DNA of 64,000 nt from Lepidostoma basale (taxonomy: Eukaryota > Arthropoda > Insecta > Trichoptera > Lepidostomatidae). A program made the position numbers and the translations under genes. The notes beneath the pieces are model-generated. The model was not told where the DNA came from. It saw only the letters and a list, made by a program, of their open reading frames with translations, and did no database searches. The number at the start of each line of letters is the position of its first letter. The first letter of the stretch is position 1. The DNA lies in NCBI GenBank assembly GCA_022606425.2, contig JAHDVF020001220.1, positions 434,001 through 498,000 on the forward strand, in the 5' to 3' direction. Positions 1-11,392 of the stretch are shown here, in pieces.

Positions 1-22
1 CCCGTCTCCCGTCTCCCGTCGC
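1..22. repeat. Short CCCGTCT tandem repeat
   Basis: Three consecutive copies of a 7-bp unit, CCCGTCT, run from the window edge. The array may continue outside the window. It is simple sequence with no other recognisable content. Confidence 0.8.
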
Positions 23-1489
23 ATACGTAATAACCAGGGTGACACTCATTAAGGCGAAACTGTTTCATTCCGCTCACTTGCAATCCTCGGAGTGGCATGA
101 CATCCCAACCTTCGACACACTTAAAGGTCAGCTCATCGTAAGACAGGTTGCTTTTCGTTATAGGATACAAAAAGTTATGTAATTATTATTTTGTCATCTT
201 AGTGAAATATTATAGTTAAACTGTTAATTGATGTTCACTCCTTAGACTCTATCAAAGATAGACGAACACTAAACGATATGATGCTACTTCACAAAATCAT
301 ACATTTCAGAATACCCCTATGTTTCGTACAAGACACACCGCGAGCCAAGTATTCCACCTTCCTGCTTATTGTACCAATTACGCTCAGAGCGCGGCAATGT
401 GCCGGATGTGCCACACTTATAACAAATGTTTTAAAGCAATCGATGTTTTTCACCTAAACGCTTATGATATTAAAAAAATAGTTGCATCAACTTTTCGGTG
501 CTATAATGTTATATTCCTTTACTTGTATTATTATTATTATTATCTTTTTGTTAATTTTTATACTATTACCTTAGTTAGTTTTATCTTGATTTTAGTTTAG
601 TTAAATCTTGTCTCATAAGTCTATAATGTTAACTCTGTTCATTCATTTATATTTGTGGTAACATGTAATAGGCCTTATTTGAGTACTTCTTTGTGTATTT
701 TTATATATAAACTTATTCGCTGTTTGTTACCCTAAAATAAATAAATTTGTATATATGTTATGTCATCATGTCAGGAAGTGCAATATATTATTTTTACTAG
801 GCAGAGACTCGGTTGTATTTTTATATTATTATCGATTGTCTTGGAACGACATATTTAACGGTGTTTTGCATTAACTTTATTCAGTGTTATTAATATATAG
901 ACATTTGAATAAGTTGACTAATTTATACACAATAATTTAACATTTACTACGAACCAGCTAATACTATACATACAGTTCATCGATTTACTGTATATTCGTA
1001 AGAAATAAGTTCTAAGGCGTTAATTCCAAATATGATAGTTACAAATTTATTGATTTCTTCACTTCGTAGTGACATGTGAAAGGGAAATACAAAAAAATTA
1101 TTCCTCTTAGCTTCTGAACAATAGGCAGGTCCCGAGGGGCAAGTCGTGGGCATGAGGAACATTACTGAGATACTCTTTTGCATTCTTTGGCATCTCCCGG
1201 GAATAAATTGCTGTCCGCACCATTTTTATATGGGAATATGAACGAACATGATCTTTGAAAAAAATATATTTATGGTAAGTACGTTGTATTAAAATAAATA
1301 AGATTCCTCACGTAATAGAATCCATAAACAAATCAAATCAGACTTAACTTTATAAATCCTTCATAAGATAAAAATGAAGAGTACGTTTTAAAAAAAATAA
1401 TGCGATAATATAAAATCACACATTTAAATGAAAACAAAAAAAATATATTCTTAATAAATAATTTTATATCTTTGGAAATAACTAACTAA
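23..1489. other. No recognisable element; AT-rich
   Basis: No gene or known repeat is recognised. The longest open frame (319-600 plus) translates to low-complexity Tyr/Phe-rich sequence, ends in a (TTA)n tract near 527-543, and looks like chance. Part of this stretch may be unique host sequence. Confidence 0.5.
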
Positions 1490-1845
1490 CTTACCATCAA
1501 GCCGTCTCGTAAGAGGGGAAGGCAGAAATAATGGACCGCCACACTGTTCTGTCCTGACATACTTCCCTCGCTTCCTCTAAATTCATACATCTCGTCATGC
1601 ACGCACATCGATTTCTACGACTCCTCACCGACATTTAATATTTGATTGATTTGATTATGCCACGTTTTCCCCTTTATTTTTAGCTCCATTCATGCCATTC
1701 CATATACCTTCTTCACCATTCTGTCTTGTCTAATGTGTCCAAACCATCTTAACGACCTTTTCATTAATTTGTTCATAACACTTTTATTCGCACCGCATTC
1801 ACTTCTTATATTTGCATTTGACACTACAGATTTACCACACATTGA
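1490..1845 (-). pseudogene. LINE-A 3' fragment (non-LTR retrotransposon C-terminus)
   Basis: This is the 3' end of the LINE-A family read on the minus strand. The frame around 1690-1850 gives residues like SECGAN, MNKLMKRSLRWFGHI, the usual RT C-terminal tail of this LINE type, and the part nearer 1500 matches the zone encoding the terminal cysteine-containing tail (CMNVEEAREICQDR in the 6770 copy). Frameshifts separate the two. It ends on AACTAACTAACTTACC, the same TTAG-type tail as the copies at 6745, 26938 and 38690. It is a 5'-truncated dead copy. Confidence 0.75.
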
Positions 1846-2505
1846 AAATAAAGTAGTAGGAACTATATGGTTTATAAAAATAGTTCTAATTAATAAGTCA
1901 ATCAAAAAAATTGGAAAAGAGTTATTATATAAATGGAGAACTAGGTTAAATATTCTTGAATTTGGAACAAATAAAAATGAACACAATAAAATATTATAAA
2001 TGAAATTTCATAAATGTGCTGACATAGAACCAAATGCACATATTACTAAATTGAATAATGACGAAATGATTACATTTTCAGGTCAAGTCACTCGGAACAC
2101 TGTTGAGCAGAACTGTATTAACGTGCATTGTTAATCACATATTAATAAATAACTGTTATTATGGGGAGCTGTTATAATATTGTGAGAAAATTTTCTAATA
2201 AAAACGTTCATGTTTATCGATAATTAAACCTAAGTTAAGGTGCCAAGCGCTTGTCATCTCAGAGAACTAAGATCACTTTGTTGAAAGGGGTGCGCAACAA
2301 TCAAAAGTTTAAAAATATATATTACAGTCGTAAACAACCCGAATATATAATTTTTGCATTATAAAGTATCTTGCCGAAAATCATGCCTATCGTGTCTATT
2401 ACATGTTAAATGGAATTTAAATGTAATATTATTCTGGCTAACAACAAGACTTTTAAGTGAATTGCTTATTAGTTGATATTGAATCATTTGTAGAGAGTTG
2501 TTGTC
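1846..2505. other. No recognisable element
   Basis: AT-rich sequence. The frame 1733-1999 plus is antisense to the LINE-A fragment in its first part and not recognisable after that. Nothing else is supported. Confidence 0.4.
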
Positions 2506-2648
2506 GAGTGTGAAGGTTAGAAAGATCTCATATTTTGTTTATGTACTAAGGGTAGAAAGATACCACCTCCTTCGGCTGATAATCATGGGAAGATACAGGA
2601 ACGTCAGGGAGTTGGCAGAAAGCAATTGTCCTGGCTGCACAATACAAG
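2506..2648 (+). pseudogene. LINE-B RT C-terminal fragment, 5' part (split by hAT insertion)
   Basis: Translates as KVRKISYFVYVLRVERYHLL, then after a small frameshift QGVGRKQLSWLHNT. The same peptide series occurs in the LINE-B copies at 21230 (plus) and 58093 (minus): VLRGEKYHLLRLILMGK and KQLSWLRN. This is the far C-terminal part of an endonuclease/RT-type non-LTR retrotransposon. The copy stops abruptly at 2648, where a 492-bp element is inserted, and resumes at 3149. Confidence 0.8.
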
Positions 2649-3148
2649 CAGTGGCGATACTTCCATACAAGCCGAAAAGCCGGGCATGCCTTAAAAAATC
2701 CATAATAAAACTATGCTTTTGCGCGTTTGTGCCGTCTGCGAATAAAATAATACCGCTGACATGCACATAAATGACCTAAGTGTATGTTTTGTTACACTCA
2801 TACACGCCGTATTTTACGTACTGTAGGTGAGATACTCACGAAATCGCCTATATCCACATGTTTTGTTTCACTTTTTTCGATGGGCTTCGTATTGGACTTG
2901 CAAAATGTAAAAGGGTCTTTGTCGCACTTATGTATTTTTGGCTTGTCATCATGTAGCTAGGTGCATATATATCAGAAGATATCTACAATTTTTTGTATGG
3001 ATTTGAAGCTGGGCTTTATCACTCTGAAGTATGTTACTATTCGATGTGTCAAAATACATTAATATTATAACTCTACTAATATTATAACACAAAAAAGTCG
3101 GACGGGCTTGCCTTACTGATTGATCCTAGGCACGCCACTGAATATAAG
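2641..3148. mobile_element. Non-autonomous hAT-type element with 8-bp target duplication
   Basis: The element proper runs 2649-3140 (492 bp). Both ends begin CAGTGGCG reading inward (2649-2656 and the complement of 3133-3140), the usual hAT-superfamily terminus. It is flanked by 8-bp direct repeats AATACAAG (2641-2648) and AATATAAG (3141-3148), 7 of 8 matching, and 8 bp is the hAT target-duplication length. No transposase is encoded. Joining the LINE-B flanks with one target copy restores the frame across the junction (LHNTRKWTGM), which confirms the insertion boundaries. The single duplication mismatch suggests it is not very recent. Confidence 0.85.
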
Positions 3149-3280
3149 AAAGTGGACAGGTATGAAGAGAGTTGAGAAAATATTCCAAGTGGCACAGGAC
3201 AGAAATGGTTTCACTGCAGTGATCGCTAACGTTGGGGAGACCTGCCATGGCACTTTCAGAAGAAGATTGAATTATTTGTT
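3149..3280 (+). pseudogene. LINE-B RT C-terminal fragment, 3' part
   Basis: Continues the LINE-B frame interrupted at 2648: KWTGMKRVEKIFQVAQDRNG, then a motif like FTAVIANVGETC and an Arg-rich end (RRRLN). It matches FRTAQDREEFTRVIANVGGT at 21840-21935 and the minus-strand copy near 58093-58323. The 3' end lies close to the AAGAAGATTGAATTATTTG tail. Confidence 0.8.
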
Positions 3281-4720
3281 ATCTATATATTTTGGATTTG
3301 TATATTTTGGTGATACATAAAAATCTTCATTGTGTGTAAATTCTTGAAGAGAAATTATTTTGAAACAAATATAATTAAAGTCGACGGCTGCAATGGCGGA
3401 ATGAAATAAAGAAACTACAAAATGTGATAGGTTGACGACCCCCGGATCATGCATTAGCGAGCACCGGCAAGTCTATAGTATTTATTGCCGTCCACTACGC
3501 AGGCGCCAACCTTCTTGTGGTAAATTAGTTTCTTAACAAAAGATGGACAATGACCATGTTTTTGATTAAGATTTTCACAGATTGTTGCTAAAATACATAA
3601 TATAATAACCTAAGATAAACAAAGGCGGCCATAAAATAGATACAGACCGAAGGGTCCGGAGGAGTCTGTAGAATGCTTATTGTTTTATGTTTTATTTGTG
3701 GCCCTAAATTTTTAATTAGTGCTTTATGATCATTTACGAACAGATACTTACACGACTATGATATTACCCTCCGAACCGCGGCCCTTCGTTTGTGTATACT
3801 TAGATACTAAATGAAAAGGAACATAAGATATCGTATTATTATTGCATATACATATAAGAATGTATGATCGATATTGTGTTTTATTTATATGTGTCTGTAC
3901 TGAATTTTAAAGGTATATTTTACTTATCTGAATCTTTTCGTATTCTACTACAGCCAACTAGCGCAACGCACTAATCCTGTGCCTACATAATACAACATTA
4001 AGACCCGATAATGGAATAATAATAAGTCCCTTAGATTCCCCGCCAGTGAATTCATCAAAATTAAATACGCATCTTATAATCTTTTATGCGTACGTACCCT
4101 CTTTAAGTCGAGGTTTGAGTAAAACCTTCGAAAATTAAATCATCACTCTTCCTTCATTATTCTATTGTTTTCGCGATTGTTTAATCCAAACACTGAGATT
4201 ACTTCTTCGCCAAACACAAAGTAAAAGTCTTTCCCGCCATCTGAGTCATTCTCAAATCTCCGAAATAACTTTGCATAATAACTTCCACGACGTCGACGTG
4301 CCCGTGTTAGTCGATGTAGCGGTATAGTAGATTCAACCAAAATCCTACATCGTTTATAAAAAAATCAAAATACATATAATTTTATAATGTGATTAGCGTA
4401 TAATTTTGGAAATCGTACTATGCCGTAATGCCGCTTCGTTGTATTTGACTGCCTTATCTTATTGGCAGCATTTTCGTCAAAAGTTTTCTGAAACCGAATA
4501 ACGTATTATGAAGGATTTCTCCATTGACAAGGATACCAGGCGGAGCTTGATGTTCGCATGACAATGTAATTGGATACGGGAATCTGGAATTAAGGCAACT
4601 TACACACAGAAGAACATATAACCAGATTACTTTCAGTATTATAAAATGTAGGTACTATATAGTATTTAATAATTCCTTTACACCCGTTGAGTAGTGCACG
4701 ATACAAACCATTGGGGAAAC
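3281..4720. other. No recognisable element
   Basis: No gene or repeat I recognise. Small open frames (3272-3454 and 4143-4340, both minus) lack recognisable motifs and are treated as chance. Confidence 0.4.
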
Positions 4721-4795
4721 CGTTTTATAATAATTTCATATTTTTATTTTATATACATACAATGGTTAATTGAACAATATTTTTTTATCAACACA

Positions 4796-4828
4796 AACAT
4801 GTTTCAGGACATAGTAGCCCTTCATCAG
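4796..4828 (-). ncRNA. Hammerhead-like motif, family P5
   Basis: On the minus strand the order is CTGATGA (complement of 4822-4828), a hairpin closed by AGG/CCT, GAAAC (4801-4805), AT, then GTT (4796-4798). All core positions of a type I hammerhead (CUGANGA, GAAA, UH) are present. Stem III is only the AC/GT pairs, as in the Penelope-like element variants. The adjacent AT-rich sequence (about 4720-4900) may belong to the same element. No partner arm is seen, so this is a solo copy. Activity is untested. Confidence 0.6.
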
Positions 4829-4899
4829 TGTAGGTAAATATTATATATACAAAATAAATATTAAAACATTTTTTCACGAATGTGGTCAATTTTGAATAA

Positions 4900-5479
4900 T
4901 GGTAAAAAAAATTTTTTTTGTATTTTTTGTATTTTTTGTTACAAATATTTAGATAAATATAAAATAATATTTTCAGTTCTTACTGTGGTCCATGTATTCA
5001 TATTGCAACAAAGGAAATTAGTCAATTATTGGATTTGAATTTTCATTTATTTGATTATCTTTATTTCTAATTTTTAAAATTTCAAGACTATTCAAAGTTA
5101 ATAAAGCTATGAATAACTTGTAAATTTTAACATCGTTATCTTTATTGAACACAAAGAAATGGTTAAATTGATCTCCCACGAGTAGATTATTCATTAAGGG
5201 CCAAAAAGTGGTTGCATATATAATAATTACCTTTATAATATTAAGCAAATACTTAAAACATAGACTTAGTAACTAAAACATATTTTAAGATTTACATATC
5301 ATTTTTTGATTTTATTACAATATTATCAATATATTAACAAAAAACACAATTTTAAAAAGACATTGAATCATTATTATAAAAGTGATCTCCGTAATATTAA
5401 CACATAGGTACATGTTCTGAGTAAAAGGTAACATTTTTTTTAAATAATTTACTTTTTTTTAAATTTAATTTGATTTTTT
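4900..5479. other. AT-rich spacer upstream of mariner copy 1
   Basis: Very AT-rich, with homopolymer T/A runs near 4907-4940 and 5432-5480. The frame 5018-5248 minus is not recognisable. The degenerate left end of mariner copy 1 may lie near 5404 (ATAGGTACATG compared with TTAGGTCCTTA in copy 2), but this is uncertain. Confidence 0.4.
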
Positions 5480-6707
5480 TTAAATACAATATATTTATTT
5501 AATCAAAGTATGTACCATTGCTATCTATGCACTTTTTCCATCTCATAGGTAGTTCATCGATCCCTTTACTAAAAAAAACATTCGGGCGGGAATCAATAAA
5601 ATCTTTGAAGTCGGTTTGGACTGCCCCATCGGAGTTGAATTTTTTCCCTTGCAAGAAGTTATCCAAATTTCGAAAAAAATAGTAATCTGTTGGGGCAAGG
5701 TCCGAAGAGTACGGTGGATGTCTTAGACATTCCAATTGAAGCTCTTCTAATTTGTTAGCCGTCTTTTGTGCAGTGTGTGGTCTAGCGTTATCATGAAGCA
5801 GCAGTGGCCTAGAGCAATTAACCAGCCTCGGTTGTTTAGCAGCTAGCTTTTCCATCATGGTTTGCAGTTGCTGACAATAGACATCTGCCGTAATCGTCTG
5901 GCCAGATTTAAGAAAGCTGCAGTGAACGACACCAGTACTAGTCTACCAAACGCTCACAAGTAACTTTTTTGGAGTCAATTTTCGCTTGGGGCATGGTTTG
6001 GCTGGTTCGGCAGGGTTTAGCCATTGCGATGAGCGCTTCCGATTATCATACAGGATCCACTTTTCATCACAGGTAATGATTCGATTCAAAATCCCTTCAT
6101 TATTGTGCCGGTTGAGTAATGCAACGCAGCAGTCAACGCGCGTTTGTTGATTTGCTTCACTCAATTCGTGAGGTACCCACCTTTCAAGCTTTTTCACCTT
6201 CCCAATTTGCTTCAAGTGGATTAAAACAGTTTTATCACTAACACCGCAGCCTGCAGCTAACTCGGACGTGGTTTGCGATGGATCCGCTTCCACAATAGCC
6301 TTCAATTCTTCATTATCAACTTTGGTCTCCGGCCGTCCACGGGGCTTGTTCTGCAGGTCGAAATTTCCAGAACGAAAACGTTGGAACCAAAAACGCACTG
6401 TGTTTTCTTTTGCGGCACCGTCGCCATACACATCATTAATCCTTCGAGCCGTTTCTGCAGCACTGGTGCCACGGTGGAACTCGTACTCGTAAATAACGCA
6501 ATATTTCAAGTTTTCCATTTTGTAAACTGAGTGACGCAAAGAAAAAAAATAATTGAGGAAAATACAAATGAATTATAATTTTCAAAACACGAATACTTGA
6601 TTAAATAGCTGTATAAATTTGAATTTGGAATTCCTAACCAAAGAGAAGATATTTGAGATCAAAGTTGCCAGTACGGCAAAACGCCAATTTCATATGTAAG
6701 GACCAAA
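5480..6707 (-). mobile_element. Mariner-family transposon, copy 1
   Basis: A mariner element with its transposase on the minus strand. The right terminal repeat reads inward as TTTGGTCCTTACATATG (complement of about 6691-6707) followed by TA, close to TTAGGTCCTTACATATG in copy 2. The subterminal region 6655-6690 is nearly identical to copy 2. The left terminal repeat is not clearly preserved, so the left boundary is approximate. Confidence 0.85.
5499..6539 (-). pseudogene. Mariner transposase (cecropia-like), one nonsense mutation
   Basis: Cut-and-paste DNA transposase of the Tc1/mariner superfamily. The frame from the ATG at 6537-6539 is open for 198 codons, meets TAG at 5943-5945, then stays open in the same frame to the stop at 5499: 346 codons in all. 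A second ATG, at codon 8 (MENLKY), is the likelier start and gives the usual length of about 339. The N-terminal part has helix-turn-helix repeats, then the mariner signature WVPHEL. The catalytic triad is intact: D158 in TCDEKW, D250 in LLLHDN, D285 in PPYSSDLAPTDYY, with the 34-residue D2-D3 spacing of mariners. Copy 2 has TGG where this copy has TAG, so a tryptophan codon became a stop. The family is certain. The cecropia subfamily is judged from resemblance to the group containing SETMAR. Confidence 0.92.
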
Positions 6708-6744
6708 TATTTAATTTTAAGATCAAAATGTTTGTATAAAATCT

Positions 6745-7245
6745 AACTAACTAACTTACTAACTAACCATCACGCCGTCTTCCCGAAGCGGTATGCAGAA
6801 AGAGTGGTCTGCCACACTTTTCTATCCTGACATATTTCTCTTGCTTCCTCGACATTCATACATCGTGTCATGCACGCGCGTCGATTTCTCTGACTTCTCA
6901 CGTGGCCGACATTCAATGTTTGATTTATTTGATCGCGCCTCGTTTTCCCCGGTCTTTCTCTATTTCTGGTTCCATTTACATCGTTAACATACAATTTTTA
7001 TAACCATTCCTTCTTCATTCATTCTTTCCATATGTCCAAACCATCTTAATGATCCTTTCATTATTTTGTTCATAACACCATCATTCGCACCGCATTCACT
7101 TCTTATATTTTCATTCGACACTCTATCATACACAGAGTATCCACACATTCGTCTAAGAGATCTCATTTCTGCTACATTTATTCTACTTTCATCCATCTTT
7201 TGCAGTTCCATGCTTCGCTTCCATACATAAGGGAATATTTCCATC
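6745..7245 (-). pseudogene. LINE-A 3' fragment
   Basis: Minus-strand RT C-terminus in two frames. At 6984-7244: RINVAEMRSLRRMCGYSVYD, then SNENIRSECGAN and a run ending GSLRWFGHMERM. At 6770-6994: GKTRRDQINQTLNVGHVRSQ, then CMNVEEAREICQDRKVW. The element ends in AACTAACTTACTAACTAACC beyond the stop. It is the best-preserved C-terminal tail of the family here, interrupted by a frameshift near 6990. It lies 38 bp from mariner copy 1. Confidence 0.85.
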
Positions 7246-7796
7246 TATAAAATTAAAAATAAATATTTCATACGTTCACAAAAGAATATAAACTATTTCG
7301 ATGGCTGATGTAAATCATTATTATTAATTATTACGCAAATATAACTACACAAAGGATTTAGGTCATTATATATTTGCAGTCCGTATCACAAATATCTAGA
7401 ACAAACACAATCCCATCTGCATTAAAATGCATATTCAATTTTCTTTAAATAATTTGATTGCATCAGCATTTATAACTGTTTTGTTTGGTTTTTTATATTC
7501 CTTCTGCGCTTAAGATTTGAAAGCGTGATCAACATAACAGTCTGTAATGATAAGATGCTTGTACCAAATGTCGCATCTTTGATAAAGTAAAGTGATTAAA
7601 AAATAAACTGATTGTTAGAAAATCACTCCAAAGCAGAAATTCTATAATTTCGTTAAACTATTGCATGGTTGAAAATATATACAATCAATTTTAGTTTAAT
7701 TTGTCAAATCTACGTATAATATTTTTAAACAATATAATTGTTTCTTGAAAAATATTTTAAAAAATATATTCACTAATTATTACGAGTAGGTAATAC
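7246..7796. other. No recognisable element
   Basis: AT-rich (about 70% or more by eye). No open frame of note and no repeat I recognise. Confidence 0.4.
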
Positions 7797-7960
7797 GAAT
7801 GAAAACGGCTGTTTTCTGAAGGTCTTTTATATTTTATGGGAATGATGTGTATCCCCTTTCTAGGGCATTATTAAATGTTCGATAATGCCCTTAAAAGGCG
7901 AAACATGTCATTCTCATAAAATATCATAAAACTTCTATTTTCATTCGTAGTAATCAATAT
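7797..7960. mobile_element. Palindromic element, family P2 (hammerhead-like layout, decayed core)
   Basis: An inverted repeat with arms about 7797-7877 and 7878-7950. The plus arm reads TCGATAA, T, hairpin GCC...GGC, GAAAC, AT, GTC (7880-7909), then CATTCTCATAAAATAT. The minus arm is more decayed. The CTGANGA core is altered here as in every P2 copy, while GAAAC-AT-GTC is exact. The outer ends carry AATGAAAAC/ATTTTCATTC, as in the copies near 46700, 56500 and 60900. Confidence 0.65.
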
Positions 7961-9404
7961 TGAATAAACTTATCTTTAAATATATAATTCTTATGTATGG
8001 GCGTACATAGTTGAACTTCTCCGAAACTGCTGGACCGATTTAAATGATATTTTTTTAGTGTTTTAGTGAGTCCCTGTATCTTCTGGGAACTTATGAATAA
8101 TTAGCCTTCTGTGAATAATTCATAGTTTTGTTTATTTACCATAGATGGTGTTGATCTCGAATTTTGTGTTTAAGCATGCGCAAATCACTTGCGTTGTTAC
8201 GTGGCGTAGATTTAAAATTCTGTTCTGTGTTTTTCGATATTACATATATGGCATGTTGCATGGCAGTTGCGTGCGTATTGAATAGGACAACGTCTGTCGG
8301 GTCCGCTAGTATAGTTATAAAATTCACTCTTTTTTAGTATTTTAAACATGCAATAATAATAAAATTGGTTTCAATATGTAATAAGTCTTGCATATGGAAC
8401 CATTTTAAAAATGATAGAATGTTCACCGTTCTTCAGAATCAATTATCAACATTATGTGCTAGGTATTCAATTTCGATTCATAAATTGATGTTGGGATTAA
8501 TTTTCTCATTCACGTGCCGTGGGAAAGGCGTCAATCAACTAATCAACTACTCTCGGCTACAGAACTTTATTAACACTCCAAGTCCCCTCGACATCCCATC
8601 GGACAATCACCAGGCGAAGTCTTCTTGGAGTTTTGACATCTCATTTCGTCTTGTCATCGTTCAATTTTACTAAGGCCCCATCTGGATGTTAACAAACTTT
8701 AAATAAGCAGTGAAATGTACTTCAAAAGTGAGAAATCAATTTCATTCGTTACAAAAATTAATATAAATACAGTTGAGCCGCTTTTTAAAAGTGTCTTCAA
8801 AATAAACTTACATTTAATCGAATTATTATCAGATATATCTTTTAATGATCGTTTTCATATTATAAAATATACGTTTTCATTAATGTAAATATTAAAAACA
8901 TTTTTGATTCCATCATGTTATTGTATCCATGTCGGGGTTGCTTGTCATTGTATATAAAAATGATAGCAATACATGTGACTAACGATGAATCATAATATAA
9001 ATGTCCAAAAACCGCATGTAGTCAAGAAAGAGTATGAGAATATTTTGAGTACAAAAGAGCGAGAGAGGAATACTTCGATTCTCTCCGAAAGTAATTCGAT
9101 ATGCACACGATGCACATGCCAGATAACGTTTCAGGATTATTTTGAATTTTGTTCCGATTATTGTTGTTTGACAGTAGTGTGGAAAACAAAAGGAGAAGAT
9201 TTTGGTATTGTGAATTGTGAAAATTAAACGTGTGTGGAAAAAAAATTATTATATCAAAAGTTAAATTTTGTTACTGATTACGATAATACAGGGAACTAAG
9301 TTTTTATATTGTAGACAATCTTTACTTCCGTGAATATGTCACGTACTCGTTTAACTAAATAGTCAAAAACAAGCGTAGAGGTAAATAAAATATGTTAACT
9401 ACCT
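7961..9404. other. No recognisable element
   Basis: No recognisable gene. The open frames at 8136-8327 (minus), 8365-8673 and 8985-9227 (plus) have no motif I recognise. The last contains a CTRC/CTCQ cysteine cluster, but nothing supports it as a domain. Confidence 0.35.
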
Positions 9405-9570
9405 AATTAACCATCACGCCGTCTCTCCGATGGAAATAATGGACTACCACGGTTTTCTTTCGCTTGCTCAACATTTATACATTGTGTCATGCACGGACGT
9501 CGATTTCTCCGACTTCTCACGTGGCCGACATTCAATATTTGATTTACTTGATCGTGCCACGTTTTCCCTC
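9405..9570 (-). pseudogene. LINE-A 3' fragment
   Basis: Minus-strand copy of the LINE-A tail: TWHDQVNQILNVGHVRSRRN, then PCMTQCINVEQAK. It ends at CTAATTAACCATCACGCC. Compared with the copy at 6745 there is an internal deletion near 9450 (the part around QDRKVWQTT is missing). 5'-truncated and dead. Confidence 0.8.
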
Positions 9571-9771
9571 GGAATAGACGGCACGATGGATAGTTCGTTT
9601 TACATGAATTGTTTATCAAAACAGAAAAGTTTGTATGAGTTATATAATTGTTTTCTATGCCACACTTTTCTTCTTTCCACACGTTTACTATAAACACAAT
9701 CATTACATTCTCAAACATTTTGTATTCTTTTTAAGAGTATTATTAATATTAATATTTTTTAGTTCATTACA

Positions 9772-9979
9772 GCGCGAGGCAAATCGATGTAAAGAGTAAA
9801 GCTATCGTATTGATTCTTATAACAGTTAATAGGTAGCTAATCTATCGCCATTTTATTGTCATGTGAATTCTACACCAGACGAAAGACAGTGTGACATTCA
9901 CACTGCTATCGCCGGCAATCGAACCTGGGACCTTCGGCATGGCAGTTGTAGCACTCGCCACTCTGCCACGAATGTCGTC
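9772..9979 (-). mobile_element. SINE-1 (tRNA-derived), tail type b
   Basis: Reading the minus strand, the head has a pol III A box (GTGGCAGAGTGG) and a B box close to GGTTCGATTGCC, followed by the family body AGTGTGAATGTCACACTGTC and GGTGTAGAATTCACATGACA. It ends in TTTACATCGATTTGCCTCGCG, the same tail as the copy at 38196, unlike the copies at 16565 and 42505. A retroposed, non-coding element. The tRNA-like head is not a functional tRNA. Confidence 0.85.
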
Positions 9980-10434
9980 ATTAATTCTATCAAAATTAAT
10001 TAATTAATTAAGTTAATCGCAAATCGGATGTTTGTTTTTGTCTCAAAGACAGGTTAAAGTTACAGAAAGTACCGAGAAACACAGGTACACCCGTGAACTA
10101 AGAAATGTTTACATAACAATTTTTATGCACTGGCATGTTCCATCTGAACTTCAAGTCTTCTATCCGCTAGCAGAGAGTTCATTCCCTCCAACTTTCGATC
10201 CCATGGCCACTTGTAATCGTCCTTGATTTCAATTAATATGCACTTCTTAGGTACCTTCATATATTAGTACTAACACTAATTGTTAACAGGAAACTGTACT
10301 CGAGTTGCACAAATATCGAACCCAATGAACACTATATCATATATTTTATTTTAAATATTGACACCACTTCTTCTTCTTCGATGGCCCTACAGCCCATATC
10401 GAGCTTTAGCCTCCAGTATTCTTCGCTTCTAAGC
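9980..10434. other. Unannotated spacer; possible LINE tail at 10370-10425
   Basis: Contains (TTAA)n-like sequence near 10000 and no gene. The stretch CTACAGCCCATATCGAGC near 10386 resembles a retrotransposon 3' end, but I cannot place it in a family. Confidence 0.3.
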
Positions 10435-10955
10435 TGGCCGACCGAAGAATTCAGTTGGGTTGGGCGGCCTTTGGAAAATTACACCATGTTCTCACCTCTA
10501 AAATACCACAATGCCTCAAGAATAAAGTTTTTAACCAGTGCATTTTGCCAGTCATGACGTACGGAGCCGAGACGTGGACACTAACAAAAGGTCTAGTCTA
10601 CAGATTGAAGGTCGCCCAACGAGCCAAGGAAAGAGCCATGCTTGGAATAACCTTGAGGGACAGATTTATAAACGAATTTATTCGACAGCAAACCAAGGTC
10701 GAGTCAGAGGATGGGCGAGCTGAAGTGGCGATGGGCTGGCCATGTCTGTTGGAGAACCGACGGCCGATGGGGGAGACGGGTTCTGGAATAGCGACCGAGT
10801 ACAGGATTCCGCAGAGTTGAAGTTCACCCTACCCGCTGGACCGACGATCTGAAGAGGATTGCTGGACATGGATAGATGGAAGTGGCAATGCATAAGGGTG
10901 GTGGCGTGCTTTGGGAGAAACCTACATTCAGCAGTGGATGACAGACGACTGATGA
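10435..10955 (+). pseudogene. LINE-C RT C-terminal fragment
   Basis: Translates as RIQLGWAAFGKLHHVLTSK, then VFNQCILPVMTYGAETWTLT and AQRAKERAMLGITLRDR, the thumb and C-terminal region of endonuclease/RT-type LINEs. After a frameshift near 10705 it continues as AELKWRWAGHVCWRTDGRWG, RRVLEWRPSTGFRR and WTDDLKRIAGHGWMEVA. The RT catalytic part is absent (5' truncation). The open frame 10455-10820 covers the first part, and the opposing minus-strand frames are shadows. Confidence 0.88.
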
Positions 10956-11188
10956 TGATTCTTCGCCTTCAACTCCTCCTGACCTCCGCTTCGACCATCC
11001 AATCTGGCACTGGTAACTATTTCGCCCCATCCCTCCCAACTTCATCCTCCTATCGCAGTTTTGGTAGTCCAATTGGTCTTCTTCCACCTGGGTGCCACTC
11101 TAGCAATCTTTTAATTGAAAATATCCAGAAAAAAATATTTTTAATACAAAATATCCACAGCTCAATTAATTTTTATAGTATTATTGAT
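10956..11188. other. No recognisable element
   Basis: A short spacer with moderate GC in its first half. The overlapping frames on both strands (10859-11263 plus, 10824-11087 minus) have no supported identity. Confidence 0.35.
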
Positions 11189-11392
11189 GACCTTTGTGGC
11201 CGTGTGGCAAATGATACGAATGTCACACCGAAGATCCCGGATTTGATTGCCATAACAGTGTGATTCTTCCACATTCTCAAACTGTCTTTGGTCATAGATT
11301 CTATGCACCTATCACGTTTCTTGAGAATCAATATATTAGCTAAAAAATGTGTAAAGTCATTGGATTCAAACGACTTATTGATTACAAATAAT
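11189..11392 (+). mobile_element. SINE-1, diverged copy
   Basis: Starts GACCTTTGTGGCCGTGTGGC (A-box region) and keeps a weak B box (CCCGGATTTGATTGCC), CAGTGTGATT, ACTGTCTTTGGTC and TGAGAATCAATATATTAGCT. The tail TTGGATTCAAACGACTTATT is a decayed form of the type a tail found at 42700. The oldest-looking SINE-1 copy in the window. Confidence 0.75.

Noticed and set aside
319..600. 93-codon plus frame
   Set aside because: Ends in low-complexity Tyr/Phe from a (TTA)n tract and has no recognisable domain.
10859..11263. 134-codon plus frame
   Set aside because: Its start overlaps the LINE-C fragment in another frame and its end runs into SINE-1. No motif.
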